Assembly: GCA_026394075.1 (NCBI GenBank)
Contig: JAPKYX010000216.1
Span: 1-64,000 of the forward strand
DNA: 64,000 bases
Reading direction: 5' to 3'
From: Acidobacteriota bacterium
GTDB taxonomy: Bacteria > Acidobacteriota > Terriglobia > Bryobacterales > Bryobacteraceae
Shown piece after piece: positions 34,366 through 43,015 of the stretch (its first letter is position 1; each line of letters starts with the position of its first letter). Under the pieces are notes generated by a model. The model made no database searches and was not told where the DNA came from. It worked only from the letters and a program-made list of their open reading frames with translations. The translations under genes were made by a program, and so were the position numbers.

Positions 34366-35171
34366 CGCAGCAAGCTCTCCCGGATGCCGACGTGCGCCGC
34401 CCAGGTAAGGACGGAGAAGCCCAGAACACTCAAGGCCATCACGGCAGCCTTGCGCCCACGCCAACCGGCGGAGACACGCAGGAACACCATCACCAGATAG
34501 CCTAGCCAGGTCGCCCAGGCGACGACGATCTTGGGATCAGAGACCCACGCCGTGCCCGATTCAATGAAGCCCCAAATGCTGCCCATCAAGACGGCGAGCG
34601 TGATCAGGACGAAGCCCCAGCCCATGGACCGCGAGAGGATGTCGTCGAGGGTGGCCAGAGGCGGCAGCTTGCTGTTGAACCGTTTGGCTTTCAGCCGCCG
34701 CTCCTGAACCAGGTAGAAAAACGAGACCGACACCGCCGTCAGCAAAGCGGCATAGCCCGAGATTGCCAGCGTCACGTGCAACAACAGCCACGCATCCCGC
34801 ACCCGAGGGTTGGTCCAGGTAGCCACTGGAGTGCTGGTGGCTCCGATCAACGTCATCAGAAAAACCAGCGGAAAGACGATCAGGCTGAGCGAGACAAATC
34901 TGTAGCGCCAAAATAGCGCCAGAAAGCAGACTGCCAGCAGGAAGCCGCACAGCGAGATGGACTCATAGAAAGTCTCGGCTGGAAAACGTCCGGTTTGCCG
35001 GGCCAGATCGACCAGCGAGACCAGATGCACCAATGCCGCCACCGCGAACAGAATGAGCGCCGGACGGAAGAAGGTCGGTTTGCGCCGCAGGACCGTCAGA
35101 GTCGCATCCACCAAGCCCGGCAGGTACAGGACAGCGGCCACGCGCAACCAAAAGATACTGACGTCCGGCAT
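34362..35171 (-). CDS. CcsA/HemX-type cytochrome c assembly protein
   Basis: A 269-residue inner-membrane protein with about eight helices, of the CcmF/CcsA superfamily. FYESISLCGFLLAV stands at the haem-handling loop, DAWLLLHVTLAISGYAALL carries a conserved histidine, and WGFIESGTAWVSDPK is a WGxxW-like periplasmic segment. At the head of hemA operons this family is called HemX, a regulator of HemA level; the alternative is a role in cytochrome c maturation, useful given the multihaem cytochromes at 61-64 kb. It has a short leader (TATACT 13 bases upstream). Confidence 0.86.
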   Translation of the reverse strand: MPDVSIFWLRVAAVLYLPGLVDATLTVLRRKPTFFRPALILFAVAALVHLVSLVDLARQTGRFPAETFYESISLCGFLLAVCFLALFWRYRFVSLSLIVFPLVFLMTLIGATSTPVATWTNPRVRDAWLLLHVTLAISGYAALLTAVSVSFFYLVQERRLKAKRFNSKLPPLATLDDILSRSMGWGFVLITLAVLMGSIWGFIESGTAWVSDPKIVVAWATWLGYLVMVFLRVSAGWRGRKAAVMALSVLGFSVLTWAAHVGIRESLLR

Positions 35172-35182
35172 GCTTAGAACCC

Positions 35183-36001
35183 TTAGTATAAGCGGCCTGA
35201 GCGCCCCAGGTGCGCCAGGATTAATCCAGCCAGCGCCAGAAAGCTGCCGAGCGGCATTTCATCCAGCATTGCCTCCCGGCCGCGCATCAGCAGGCGGGGC
35301 ACGGCGGCCAGAGAACCGAGCACGCCCGCCGCCGCCACCGTCAACAGCGTGCCCTCCAAACCGACGAACGCGCCCAAGGTCAACATCATCTTGACGTCGC
35401 CAAACCCCAACCCTTCGCGCCCGCGGAGCCGCTCATAAATCGCACCGATCGACCACAGCATCGCGGCGGGGATTGCACCGCCCAGCACGCTCGAAAGCAG
35501 GCCTTCGCCCGCGGGAAGACGGTCCACTGGAAGAAACAGCGTGATCAGGCCCGGCGGCGGTGGCCACAGTGTGGCCAGCATCCACCCCACCACCGCGCCG
35601 CCGAGCGTGAACTCGTCGGGCAGAATGTAAGTCTCCATGTCGGTGAACAGCAGCACGATCATCACGGCGCTGAACAGCGCCAACCGCAACGCCTCGCCGC
35701 TGACGCCGTGTTGCAGGGCCGCGGAGACGAACGTGGCGGCGGTCAACAGTTCCACCAGGGCATAGCGCACGGAGATGCGTGTCTGACAGTGACGGCACCG
35801 CCCGCGGAGCAGCAACCAACTGACGACGGGTAGATTGTCATACCAGGCCACGACTCGTCCGCAGCTGGGACAGAAGCTGCGGCTCGGGTAGGCGGTGGAG
35901 AAATCACGCGGCAGGCGGTAGATGCAGACGTTCAGGTAGCTACCGATCAGCAACCCGGCCAGGGCCGCCAGCACGGCGAGGGCAACAGTGTCTTCTAGCA
36001 T
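35183..36001 (-). CDS. pilD: Prepilin peptidase (A24)
   Basis: A 272-residue bifunctional leader peptidase and N-methyltransferase of the inner membrane. The N-terminal cytoplasmic domain has two zinc-ligand pairs (C44PSC47, C69RHC72), and the catalytic aspartates are Asp121 in LLFTDMETYILPDE and the GFGDVKM motif near residue 202. It processes type IV pilins and type II pseudopilins, such as the one encoded at 11678-12148. Its start overlaps the end of the upstream glycosyltransferase gene by seven bases. Confidence 0.95.
   Translation of the reverse strand: MLEDTVALAVLAALAGLLIGSYLNVCIYRLPRDFSTAYPSRSFCPSCGRVVAWYDNLPVVSWLLLRGRCRHCQTRISVRYALVELLTAATFVSAALQHGVSGEALRLALFSAVMIVLLFTDMETYILPDEFTLGGAVVGWMLATLWPPPPGLITLFLPVDRLPAGEGLLSSVLGGAIPAAMLWSIGAIYERLRGREGLGFGDVKMMLTLGAFVGLEGTLLTVAAAGVLGSLAAVPRLLMRGREAMLDEMPLGSFLALAGLILAHLGRSGRLY
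35185..35190 (-). promoter_or_regulatory. -10 element of ccsA-like/hem operon
   Basis: TATACT on the minus strand, 13 bases before the ATG at 35171; it would start the haem operon transcript within the end of pilD. Confidence 0.45.
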
Positions 36002-36741
36002 GACAACACTTCACGGTAGACATTCATGGTCCGCTCCACCATGCGTTCCACGCTGAACTCCTTCATGATGACGGCGGGATCGACCACCATGGCGCGCGTT
36101 TCATCCAGCGCATCGCGGACCTGGTCCAGGTGGTCGATCACTTTGCCGAACTTCACCGCTTCCGGCAGGCCTCCGGCGCGGCTGGCGATCACGGGCACAC
36201 CTGCGGCCTGGGCCATCAGGGCCGCCGATCCCAGGCCCTCCATGTCGCTCAGATAGATGAACACATCGCACTCCCGCAAATCTTCCTCCAGATTCCGGAC
36301 GGCGACGGCGCCGGGCACGGTCTGGCCGTTTTTTGAGAGCAGAAGGATGCGGCCGGTGGAGCGGTCAGCGGGTGGCAGCGGGCGGATGGCATCGGGTACA
36401 ACATGAATCCTGGCCGCGGGTACCCCCGCGCTGTTCAACTCATCGGCCACATATTGGGAAACCGCCAGGTAGGCCGCCGCGCGGCTGTACTTCCATTGGG
36501 AAAGCAAGGTCCGTTGGACCGGAAAACCCACGCGCCGCGAGACCACAAAGGGCCGTCGGGCAAAGGTGTGGCTGCGAGCATCATGGCAATGCTCCAGGTC
36601 CCAGTGCTTGATGGGCTGCGGGATCAGGGGCGAACGTACACCACAGTCGATGCCGGCCGCCCGAAGTCCCTCCACCAGCATTTGCAGCTGGAACTGGCCG
36701 CCTTGCCAGGTTTTGCCGGTGTCGGAGTGCAGGATGGTCAT
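35995..36741 (-). CDS. Glycosyltransferase family 4-like protein
   Basis: A 248-residue GT-B glycosyltransferase, shorter than the usual 350-400 residues. The N-terminus MTILHSDTGKTWQGGQFQLQMLVEGL and the SQYVADELNSAGVPAARIHVVPDAI boundary are typical; the C-terminal domain has the acceptor/nucleotide motif FIYLSDMEGLGSAALMAQAAGVPVIAS with EGLG and A-GxP. The section between them is abbreviated. With the adjoining GT2 enzyme it probably builds part of the cell-surface lipopolysaccharide. Confidence 0.85.
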   Translation of the reverse strand: MTILHSDTGKTWQGGQFQLQMLVEGLRAAGIDCGVRSPLIPQPIKHWDLEHCHDARSHTFARRPFVVSRRVGFPVQRTLLSQWKYSRAAAYLAVSQYVADELNSAGVPAARIHVVPDAIRPLPPADRSTGRILLLSKNGQTVPGAVAVRNLEEDLRECDVFIYLSDMEGLGSAALMAQAAGVPVIASRAGGLPEAVKFGKVIDHLDQVRDALDETRAMVVDPAVIMKEFSVERMVERTMNVYREVLSC

Positions 36742-36757
36742 GCGGCGCGGAGGCTCT

Positions 36758-37507
36758 TCACTCCACTTCGCCGCGCATGGTCTTGGCCTTGGCGTACTTC
36801 AAAAAATTGTAGAGCGCCGCCATGTGGGCGATGGCCAAACCCTCAAAGCCGTCCAGGAAACCGCGCTTCAGGACATACGTGGAAAAGAAGGTCCACGGCG
36901 GATTCAGCGCCAGATGCCGCCAGGTGATGGGCGTTTTCATGGCGATCAGCTGCTCGGCCGCGAGTGTCGTGTAGCGATCCATGGTGCGCAAATGCTCGGT
37001 GAGCGACTGGCAGGTAAAGTGGAGCAGGCTTTCGTCCAGGTGTTCCACCTTGCCCTGGACCCTGACGCTTTCGTGCACGAAGTCGCCTTCCCAGCAGGCT
37101 TTGCGGCGGTCAAACAAGCGGACTTTGCGGTCCGGATACCAGCCGGAATGCAGGATCCACTTGCCCAGATACTGCGCCAGACGCGGCATGGTGTAGCCGT
37201 CCGCTTTCGGGCCGGTCTTCTTCAACTGCCAGATCTCGCCTTCCAGCGCTTCGCTGAGCGCCTCGTCGGCATCGATCGAGAGCACCCAATCGTGACTGCA
37301 TTGCTCCAGCGCAAAGTTCTTCTGGCCGGCATAGCCGCGCCACTGGCTCTCCACGACCCGCGCGCCGAGGTTGGCGGCGATCTCGCAGGTCCGGTCGCTC
37401 GAGCCGGAATCGACGACGACAATCTCGTCGCAGCAGCGGAGGCTCTCAATGGCCCGGGCGATGTTGCGCTGCTCGTTCAGCGTGATGATCGCGGCGGAGA
37501 TCTTCAT
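36758..37507 (-). CDS. Glycosyltransferase family 2 (WaaE/LpcC-like)
   Basis: A 249-residue GT-A enzyme. MKISAAIITLNEQRNIARAI opens the fold; DEIVVVDSGSSDRTCEIA and WVLSIDADEALS (the metal-binding DAD) are the donor-site motifs. The C-terminal segment HFTCQSLTEHLRTMDRYTTLAAEQL matches the group that adds glucose or related sugars to LPS inner core. It lies 16 bases upstream of the GT4 gene on the same strand. Confidence 0.9.
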   Translation of the reverse strand: MKISAAIITLNEQRNIARAIESLRCCDEIVVVDSGSSDRTCEIAANLGARVVESQWRGYAGQKNFALEQCSHDWVLSIDADEALSEALEGEIWQLKKTGPKADGYTMPRLAQYLGKWILHSGWYPDRKVRLFDRRKACWEGDFVHESVRVQGKVEHLDESLLHFTCQSLTEHLRTMDRYTTLAAEQLIAMKTPITWRHLALNPPWTFFSTYVLKRGFLDGFEGLAIAHMAALYNFLKYAKAKTMRGEVE

Positions 37508-37522
37508 TCGTTCATGCCCATC

Positions 37523-38401
37523 CTACGCTGAAATCGGCGCGGGCATAAAGCTGAGTAGAAACAGCAGCAGCGCCACAATGGATAACACCACACGCGTTGC
37601 GCCAATCGGGGTGTCGTCGTAGATAAACGGATGCTTGCGCCCGATGAAATACAGCCCCACGGCCCACACCCACCAAGGCCAATAGAGAAAGCCCAATGGG
37701 ATCAGCGCCGCCAGAGTGAACTTGGAGATTGTCTTGTGGCGCTCACCAAACAGAGCGTAGAGAATGTGGCCGCCGTCCAATTGGCCCACCGGCAGCAGAT
37801 TCAGCGCCGTCGCAAACAGACCCACCCAAGCCGCGCGGGCCAAGGGATGCAGATAGATGTCCGCCGACGGTATGCCCGGGAAGAAGAAGCGCTCCACCAG
37901 CGTGATGAGCACCGGCGTGCCAAACAGAATGTCGCCTTCATGGGCGATGCCGGGCAGGTGCTTCGACATGCTAATCCCGATCAGCAGCAGCGGAATCAAG
38001 GCGACAAAGCCCGCCAGCGGCCCGGCGACGCCCACGTCAAACAGCACCTTGCGTGAATAGATGATGGACCGGATGCGGATGAAGGCCCCGAAGGTGCCAA
38101 TAAAGCTGGGGGCGGGGAGAAAGTACGGCAGGCTGGCGTCCAGCCGGTAGTGCACGCAGGCCAGATAATGGCCCATCTCATGCGCCAGCAAAATGAACAG
38201 CAACGCGAGCGAGAAGGGCAGGCCGGTCAGCAGAACGGCCGGGTTGTCCACCGGCCACAACATCAGCAATAGATCATGTTCCAGCCGGAACGAGGGAAGG
38301 TTGCGGTGAAAGTTCTCCACCAGGCGTGAGCCAGTGGCCGAACAGGTGACCAATGTCACCAAAAAGAGCGCGGCATGCAGCCACAAGCGCCGGGGACGCA
38401 A
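37523..38401 (-). CDS. Site-2 (M50) membrane metalloprotease
   Basis: A 292-residue intramembrane zinc protease with six to seven helices. HEMGH in LLAHEMGHYLACVHY gives the zinc histidines and glutamate, and NLLPVGQLDGGH the third ligand. It is the compact form without a PDZ domain. Such proteases release membrane-tethered regulators. It starts with TTG six bases after the HU stop; that start is the only in-frame one giving a full first helix. Substrate is unknown. Confidence 0.9.
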   Translation of the reverse strand: MRPRRLWLHAALFLVTLVTCSATGSRLVENFHRNLPSFRLEHDLLLMLWPVDNPAVLLTGLPFSLALLFILLAHEMGHYLACVHYRLDASLPYFLPAPSFIGTFGAFIRIRSIIYSRKVLFDVGVAGPLAGFVALIPLLLIGISMSKHLPGIAHEGDILFGTPVLITLVERFFFPGIPSADIYLHPLARAAWVGLFATALNLLPVGQLDGGHILYALFGERHKTISKFTLAALIPLGFLYWPWWVWAVGLYFIGRKHPFIYDDTPIGATRVVLSIVALLLFLLSFMPAPISA

Positions 38402-38407
38402 GGCGAT

Positions 38408-38677
38408 CTACTGGAGGCTTTGCAGCTCTTTGCCGGGCTTAAAGCGGACCGCTTTGCCGGGCGGAATCGCCACTTCGGCACCCGTGCGGGGATTGCGGCC
38501 GATGCCGGTCTTCCGCGGGCGTACGTTGAAGATGCCAAAGCCACGCAGCTCAATGCGCTCGCCGCTGCCGAGGGCGCGCTTCATGCTCTCAAAAACGGTC
38601 TCCACGGCCATCTCGGCCTTGGTCTTGGTGATGCCCGTTTTGTTGACCACTTCGTTGATAATGTCGAGTTTGATCAA
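38408..38677 (-). CDS. hup: HU/IHF-type DNA-binding protein
   Basis: An 89-residue nucleoid protein. MIKLDIINEVVNKTGITKTKA, GERIELRGFGIFNVRPRKTGIGRNPRTG and VRFKPGKELQ cover the HU/IHF dimer fold, with the Arg/Pro arm that bends DNA. The start is TTG at 38677: AGGAGG lies eight bases upstream and it yields the exact family N-terminus, while a longer frame to 38794 would add 39 unrelated residues. A strong promoter (TTGACA-18-TATCAT) lies in front. It heads the leftward cluster of M50 protease, glycosyltransferases and pilD. Confidence 0.94.
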   Translation of the reverse strand: MIKLDIINEVVNKTGITKTKAEMAVETVFESMKRALGSGERIELRGFGIFNVRPRKTGIGRNPRTGAEVAIPPGKAVRFKPGKELQSLQ

Positions 38678-38727
38678 AACCGCCGCCTCCTGGCCTTGGT
38701 GCCGTCCTGTTGGCACAAGTAAACCCC

Positions 38728-38757
38728 ATGATAGGATTGGGCTTAGATCCGTGTCAA
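38728..38757 (-). promoter_or_regulatory. Housekeeping sigma promoter of HU gene
   Basis: Minus strand: TTGACA (38752-38757), 18-base spacer, TATCAT (38728-38733). Start of transcription near 38721 gives a leader of about 44 bases that holds the AGGAGG. The best full -35/-10 pair in the window. Confidence 0.75.
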
Positions 38758-38780
38758 GGTCCAGTGTTTCGCCAACTCCC

Positions 38781-39257
38781 ATGTCCACTATCAATCCGGC
38801 CCTTTTCCGGCGGGCTTGCGGTCAGTTTCCCACCGGTGTTTGCATTGCTACCACGTTTGACGGAGTTCCGCATGGCCTGACGGTGAACTCGTTTACGTCA
38901 GTCTCACTGGAGCCGCCGGTGGTTCTGTTCTGCATTGACCATAGTGCCGCCATCCGGGAAGTGTTCCGGCGGCGCACGCACTTTGCGATCAACATTCTGG
39001 GCCAACACCAGCAAGAGATCTCGACCGCCTTTGCGTATCGCCGCGACGACCGGTTTGAGGGCGTGGCGTGGCGCCCGGGAGTGGATTCCGTGCCGGTGAT
39101 TGAAGGTTCGGTGGCGGCCATCGAATGCCGGCTGGTGGAAGTTGTGCCGGTGGGTGACCATGACATCTTCCTGGGCGAAGCCGTGGCGGTTTCGGTTGAA
39201 GAAGGTGAGCCGCTGGTGTACGCTCGGGGCGGTTACGCAAAACTGGAGGGTTCATGA
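38781..39257 (+). CDS. Flavin reductase-like (FMN-binding split barrel) protein
   Basis: A 158-residue flavin reductase of the HpaC/SnaC type. INPALFRRACGQFPTGVCIAT, GLTVNSFTSVSLEPPVVLFCID and HFAINILGQHQQEIS are the family FMN-site motifs. It supplies reduced flavin to a monooxygenase, none of which is visible nearby. ATG at 38781; a longer frame back to 38334 is antisense to the HU and M50 genes and is not used. It overlaps the nitrilase start by four bases (ATGA). Confidence 0.88.
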   Translation: MSTINPALFRRACGQFPTGVCIATTFDGVPHGLTVNSFTSVSLEPPVVLFCIDHSAAIREVFRRRTHFAINILGQHQQEISTAFAYRRDDRFEGVAWRPGVDSVPVIEGSVAAIECRLVEVVPVGDHDIFLGEAVAVSVEEGEPLVYARGGYAKLEGS

Positions 39258-40573
39258 TGCGGATTCTGTGCGTGGCATCGCTGGCGCTGTCCGTGGTGGC
39301 GGCGGAATCGGACGGCTGGCAGTCGCGCGCGCCCCGCGCGGAGATTACTCCTGTGTTCGGCAGCATGGCGGCGGGCGGCCCGACGGGTCAAGCACGCCTC
39401 ATGATTGAAGGCGATGGACGCGAGGGCTTGGCCGGCAGCTGGCGTAAGTTGCAAGCGGTGAAGGGCGGCCAGCGGTATCGCTTTTCGGTGTGGCGGCGCA
39501 CGGTGGGCTTGGAATCGGTGCCGCACAACGCCTTTGTGACGCTCGACTGGTTGGATGCCGAAGGCCGCCGCGTGGCCGATAGCCGGCCGCTGGTGGCGGA
39601 CTACCTGAAGACTCTCCCGCCCACCTCAACGCCTGAATATCCGCGCGAAACCGCCAATCGCCGTCAGGACTGGGTGGAAGTGGCGGCCGATTATGAGGCA
39701 CCGCGCGCCGCCGTGGCCGCCCGACTGGATCTGCACTTCCGGTGGTCGGCCAAAGGACGGGTGGAATGGTCCGGTGCGACGCTGGCGGAAAGCAACGCCG
39801 CTCCGGTGGAGCGCAAGGTCCGCCTGGCGTCCGTCCACTACAAGCCGAAAGGGCCAACGCCCGCCGCCAATCGCGAACAGTATGTTCCCCTTATCGAGCA
39901 AGCCGCGCGGGAGAGGGCAGACTTAGTTGTGCTGGGTGAGACTCTGACTTACCCGAACACGGGCCTCAGTTACACCGCCGCAGCGGAGCCGGTGCCGGGG
40001 CCATCAACAGAGTTCTTCGGGCAGTTGGCGAAGAAGCATCAGCTGCACATCGTGGCGGGATTGCTGGAACGGCAAGGCCATCTGGTCTACAACGTCAGCG
40101 TGCTGATCGCGCCCGATGGCATCATCCTGGGCAAGTACCGCAAGGTGACGCTGCCCGATGGCGAATGGGAAGGCGGGTTGACGCCGGGCCGGGACTACCC
40201 GGTGTTTGATACCCGGTTTGGCCGGGTGGGCATGATGATCTGCTACGACGGCTTCTTCCCGGAAGTGGCCCGCGAGCTGACTTTAAAGGGTGCGGAAGTG
40301 ATCGCCTGGCCCGTCTGGGGTTGCAATCCGCAACTGGCCAAGGCTCGTGCGGCGGAGAACCACGTCTATCTGGTGAGCAGCACCTATGAGCCGGTGCAAA
40401 GTAACTGGATGCTCAGCGCGATCTGGTCCCACACGGGCGACACGCTGGGCTATGGGCGGGAGTGGGGCACTGTGAGTATCGCCGAAGTGGATCTGGAGTC
40501 CGTCACCCGCTGGAAGAGCCTCGGCGATTTCAAAGGCCGCATCCCGCACCACACGCCACTGCCGAAGCGCTAG
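39254..40573 (+). CDS. Secreted nitrilase-superfamily amidohydrolase
   Basis: A 439-residue protein with two parts. Residues 1-17 are a signal peptide (ILCVASLALSVVAA); 20-185 form a beta-sandwich like a carbohydrate-binding domain. Residues 188-435 are a carbon-nitrogen hydrolase with the Glu-Lys-Cys triad at Glu229 (VVLGETLTY), Lys297 (KYRKVTLP) and Cys330 (MMICYDGFFPE). It should hydrolyse an amide or nitrile outside the cytoplasm, which is uncommon for this family. It is translationally coupled to the flavin reductase. Its TAG stop shares bases with the stop of the convergent YkgJ gene. Confidence 0.88.
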   Translation: MMRILCVASLALSVVAAESDGWQSRAPRAEITPVFGSMAAGGPTGQARLMIEGDGREGLAGSWRKLQAVKGGQRYRFSVWRRTVGLESVPHNAFVTLDWLDAEGRRVADSRPLVADYLKTLPPTSTPEYPRETANRRQDWVEVAADYEAPRAAVAARLDLHFRWSAKGRVEWSGATLAESNAAPVERKVRLASVHYKPKGPTPAANREQYVPLIEQAARERADLVVLGETLTYPNTGLSYTAAAEPVPGPSTEFFGQLAKKHQLHIVAGLLERQGHLVYNVSVLIAPDGIILGKYRKVTLPDGEWEGGLTPGRDYPVFDTRFGRVGMMICYDGFFPEVARELTLKGAEVIAWPVWGCNPQLAKARAAENHVYLVSSTYEPVQSNWMLSAIWSHTGDTLGYGREWGTVSIAEVDLESVTRWKSLGDFKGRIPHHTPLPKR

Positions 40574-41100
40574 CCGCCGACCTTCTTCGGGAAGTCGGAA
40601 GCCTGCTTGTACGCTTCCAGCGTGTTGTAGACAATCGGGCAGACGCTGGCGCGCTCCGGCATGTGCCACATGCGGGCAATCAATGAGCCGGGCCCGCGTA
40701 CCAGGTGCGGGTAGTCCCGGCAGATGTCCGGGCGGTCTTCATAGATCAGGCATTCGTTGCCGTTCAAAAAGACGCAGCCGTTCTCGTCGTCGCGCTTCAG
40801 GATGATGCCTTCTTCTTCGCTGGGCAGCGTGTACTCGTCGATGACGCGCGACTTCTTCAAGCGCAGGGCCTTGATCAACCGTTCAATGTCGCGCTCTGTG
40901 AGGCGGACGGTGGATTGGCGGCAGCAATTGGCGCAGGTCTGGCAGTCGATCTTGGCTTCGATATCAACGGCGGTGCGGCGGAGGATGCGCTCGGCAATGG
41001 GGTGCGTCTTCAAATGCTTGCGCAACCGCTCATTGTCGGCACGGTCGCGGTCGCCCAGGCGCTTGATCTGAACCAGATCGGTAATCACTCCTACCAGCAT
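40570..41100 (-). CDS. YkgJ-family cysteine-cluster protein
   Basis: A 176-residue cytoplasmic protein with a zinc- or iron-binding cysteine cluster: KIDCQTCANCCRQSTV (C-x2-C-x2-CC), NGCVFLNGNECLIYEDRPDICRDYP, and a last Cys in ASVCPI. This is the UPF0153/YkgJ pattern. Function is unknown. The ATG at 41100 is chosen as the family start; the frame remains open upstream. It is divergent from the PLP enzyme and converges with the nitrilase at a shared CTAG. Confidence 0.88.
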   Translation of the reverse strand: MLVGVITDLVQIKRLGDRDRADNERLRKHLKTHPIAERILRRTAVDIEAKIDCQTCANCCRQSTVRLTERDIERLIKALRLKKSRVIDEYTLPSEEEGIILKRDDENGCVFLNGNECLIYEDRPDICRDYPHLVRGPGSLIARMWHMPERASVCPIVYNTLEAYKQASDFPKKVGG

Positions 41101-41139
41101 AGCGGGCGCGTGAAACCCACCGCGCTTGCTCAAGTAGGC

Positions 41140-41145
41140 TAGAAT
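41140..41145 (+). promoter_or_regulatory. -10 element, leaderless start of PLP gene
   Basis: TAGAAT six bases before the ATG at 41152; no ribosome site. Confidence 0.5.
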
Positions 41146-41151
41146 CCCAAG

Positions 41152-42375
41152 ATGACACGCCGCGACGTCTTCTTCCGCTTGCCGGCCAGCTGGGCTGGTG
41201 CAGCGGCTGCTGTTCGGGCCGAAGGCTCTGATGAATCCTACTGGCAGATGGTGGCGCGGCTTTTCCCGCTCGATTCTGGCCTGCTCTACCTGAATGCCGC
41301 CAACGTCTGTCCGGCATCGCGTCCGGTGATGGACCGGTACCTGGAATACCTCCGGGACTTCCACGCCAACCCCTCATTCCAGAACCGCGAGAAGTACACG
41401 GCGATTGAGGAACGCGTACGGTCGAAGTTCGCGGCGCTGCTCAGCGCAACTCCGGATGAGATCGCCATCACGCGCAACACCAGCGAAGGGTCCAACCTGG
41501 TGGTCCACGGCATCGACCTGAAGGCGGGCGACGAGGTGATCATCACCGATCACAATCACCCCTCCAATAGCGACAGCTGGAAGGTGCGTGCGCAACGCGA
41601 TGGCATCGTCATTAGAAGTCTGCCCGTCCCGGTCCCCGGCACGTCGGCAGCCGACCTGTTGGGCAAGCTGGAGGGCATGATCGGCCCCAAGACACGCGTC
41701 ATCGCCATCACGCATCTCACCAGCACCGTGGGCTTGCGCTTTCCGGCCAAGGAAGTGGGCGAAATCGCGAAGCGCCGCGGCCTCTGGTATCACCTGGATG
41801 GCGCGCAGAGCTTCGGCGCGATGGACATTGACCTGCGCGCGATCGGTTGCGATTCGTTCTCGTCCAGCATGCACAAGTGGCCGATGGGGCCGCTGGAAGC
41901 GGGCGTGCTGTATGTGAAGGCCTCGCGGCACAAGGAGCTGTGGCCGGCCATCGTCACCGCCGGATGGAGCGACAAGCTGGTGGGGGCGCGCAAGTTTGAG
42001 GTGTTCGGCCAGCGTGACAACCCACGGTTGGCCTCGATTGAGGCAGCGCTGGACTTTTTGACGATGGTGGGTCCGAAGCGGATCGAGGCTCGCGTGGCGC
42101 AGCTAACCGGGGCGTTGAAGCAGGCTTTCGCCGCCGACTCGCGCCTGATCCTGAAGACGAACATGCAGCCGGAGATGTCAGGCGGCGTGGTGAAGGTCGA
42201 CTGGAAGAACGGCAAGCGCAAGGAAGCCTACGACACGCTCTATTCCAAACACCGCTTGGCCTTGTCGCTCACGGGATCGGGTGATGCGGCAGGCTTGCGC
42301 TTCTCACCGCACATCTACAACACAATGGACGACATCAACCGCGCGGTGGCGGCGGTGAAGACGGTGCTGGGGTAA
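41152..42375 (+). CDS. Exported class-V aminotransferase-fold PLP enzyme
   Basis: A 407-residue PLP enzyme of the isopenicillin-N-epimerase/cysteine-desulfurase-like group. A probable Tat signal (MTRRDVFFRLPASWAGAAAA) puts it in the periplasm. The core has RNTSEGSNLVVHG, DHNHPSNSDSW, LDGAQSFGAMDIDL with the PLP aspartate, SSSMHKWPMGP with the Schiff-base lysine, and RFSPHIYNTMDDI near the end. It could be an epimerase, racemase or lyase on an amino acid or peptide. Leaderless start. Its terminator is the first hairpin at 42397-42420. Confidence 0.87.
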   Translation: MTRRDVFFRLPASWAGAAAAVRAEGSDESYWQMVARLFPLDSGLLYLNAANVCPASRPVMDRYLEYLRDFHANPSFQNREKYTAIEERVRSKFAALLSATPDEIAITRNTSEGSNLVVHGIDLKAGDEVIITDHNHPSNSDSWKVRAQRDGIVIRSLPVPVPGTSAADLLGKLEGMIGPKTRVIAITHLTSTVGLRFPAKEVGEIAKRRGLWYHLDGAQSFGAMDIDLRAIGCDSFSSSMHKWPMGPLEAGVLYVKASRHKELWPAIVTAGWSDKLVGARKFEVFGQRDNPRLASIEAALDFLTMVGPKRIEARVAQLTGALKQAFAADSRLILKTNMQPEMSGGVVKVDWKNGKRKEAYDTLYSKHRLALSLTGSGDAAGLRFSPHIYNTMDDINRAVAAVKTVLG

Positions 42376-42396
42376 CCCGGATTTGCTCGAAAGTTT

Positions 42397-42420
42397 AGCC
42401 CCATGCGTCAGCTTGGGGCT
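42397..42420 (+). terminator. Rightward terminator-like hairpin
   Basis: AGCCCCA ... TGGGGCT hairpin (loop TGCGTCAGCT) just after the PLP enzyme stop, followed by TCTTC. It is the inverted relative of the two units at 42435 and 42477. Confidence 0.6.
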
Positions 42421-42434
42421 TCTTCGCGAGCATG

Positions 42435-42462
42435 AAAAAGCCCCAAGCTCACGCAAGGGGCT
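42435..42462 (-). terminator. Leftward terminator hairpin, unit 2
   Basis: Read on the minus strand: AGCCCCTTGCGTGAGCTTGG, GGCT, then TTTTT. It should end the pspC transcript. Identical to unit 3 over 28 bases. Confidence 0.75.
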
Positions 42463-42476
42463 GGGTCGCACGATGG

Positions 42477-42504
42477 AAAAAGCCCCAAGCTCACGCAAGG
42501 GGCT
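42477..42504 (-). terminator. Leftward terminator hairpin, unit 1
   Basis: The same AGCCCCTTGCG ... GGGGCT hairpin plus T-tract as at 42435-42462, 15 bases after the pspC stop. Two identical copies 42 bases apart form a tandem terminator. Confidence 0.75.
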
Positions 42505-42519
42505 TCGGTCACGTTTCAA

Positions 42520-42858
42520 CTACGCCGACACAACGCGTGCCACATCGATGTCGCGCGGCATGACGATCCAGGCCACGATGTAGGCCAGCAGACCCACGCC
42601 CCAGGCCAGGAACGAGACCAGCCAGACAAAGCGGACCAGCGTGGAATCGACCCCAAAGAACTGGGCCACGCCGCCGCAGACTCCGGCGATCTTCTTGTCG
42701 CCCATGGTCCGCATCAGCCGCTTGGCGGCGCCGGACGGGGGCGGGGGAGCCTGCCAACCGGTCGAAGCCGGTCCGGAGCCGGGCGCGGTGGCCTGGCCGC
42801 AGGTGGAGCAAAAGCGGTCGTTATCTTTCAGTTGTGTGCCGCAAGCAGTGCAAAACAT
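42520..42858 (-). CDS. Zinc-ribbon PspC-domain membrane protein
   Basis: A 112-residue protein. Residues 1-22 are a zinc ribbon ([20 protein letters not shown]), then a Gly/Pro linker, then a PspC domain (about 48-112; [25 protein letters not shown]) with one or two membrane helices. PspC proteins sense envelope stress; no other psp gene is near. ATG at 42858 chosen because it opens the zinc ribbon and has GGGAG upstream. Confidence 0.88.
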   Translation of the reverse strand: MFCTACGTQLKDNDRFCSTCGQATAPGSGPASTGWQAPPPPSGAAKRLMRTMGDKKIAGVCGGVAQFFGVDSTLVRFVWLVSFLAWGVGLLAYIVAWIVMPRDIDVARVVSA

Positions 42859-43002
42859 GATGGCGTCTCCCGGGGCTAATTCTCGCTTGGTGAAAAATCT
42901 TCTTTCGAAGCACCTGGCGGAGTGCAAAACCCTCTGATTTCACAAACGATAGCACGGACCGGAAAGTTCCGTCCGGACTCAACACTTCCTCGCGCCCGGG
43001 CG

Positions 43003-43008
43003 TATTGT
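43003..43008 (+). promoter_or_regulatory. -10-like element of ECF sigma gene
   Basis: TATTGT seven bases before the GTG start at 43016, no ribosome site. Confidence 0.35.
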
Positions 43009-43015
43009 CTAGTGA

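Noticed and set aside
38334-38780. Upstream extension of the flavin reductase gene
   Set aside because: It would run antisense through the HU gene and its promoter; the family start is the ATG at 38781.
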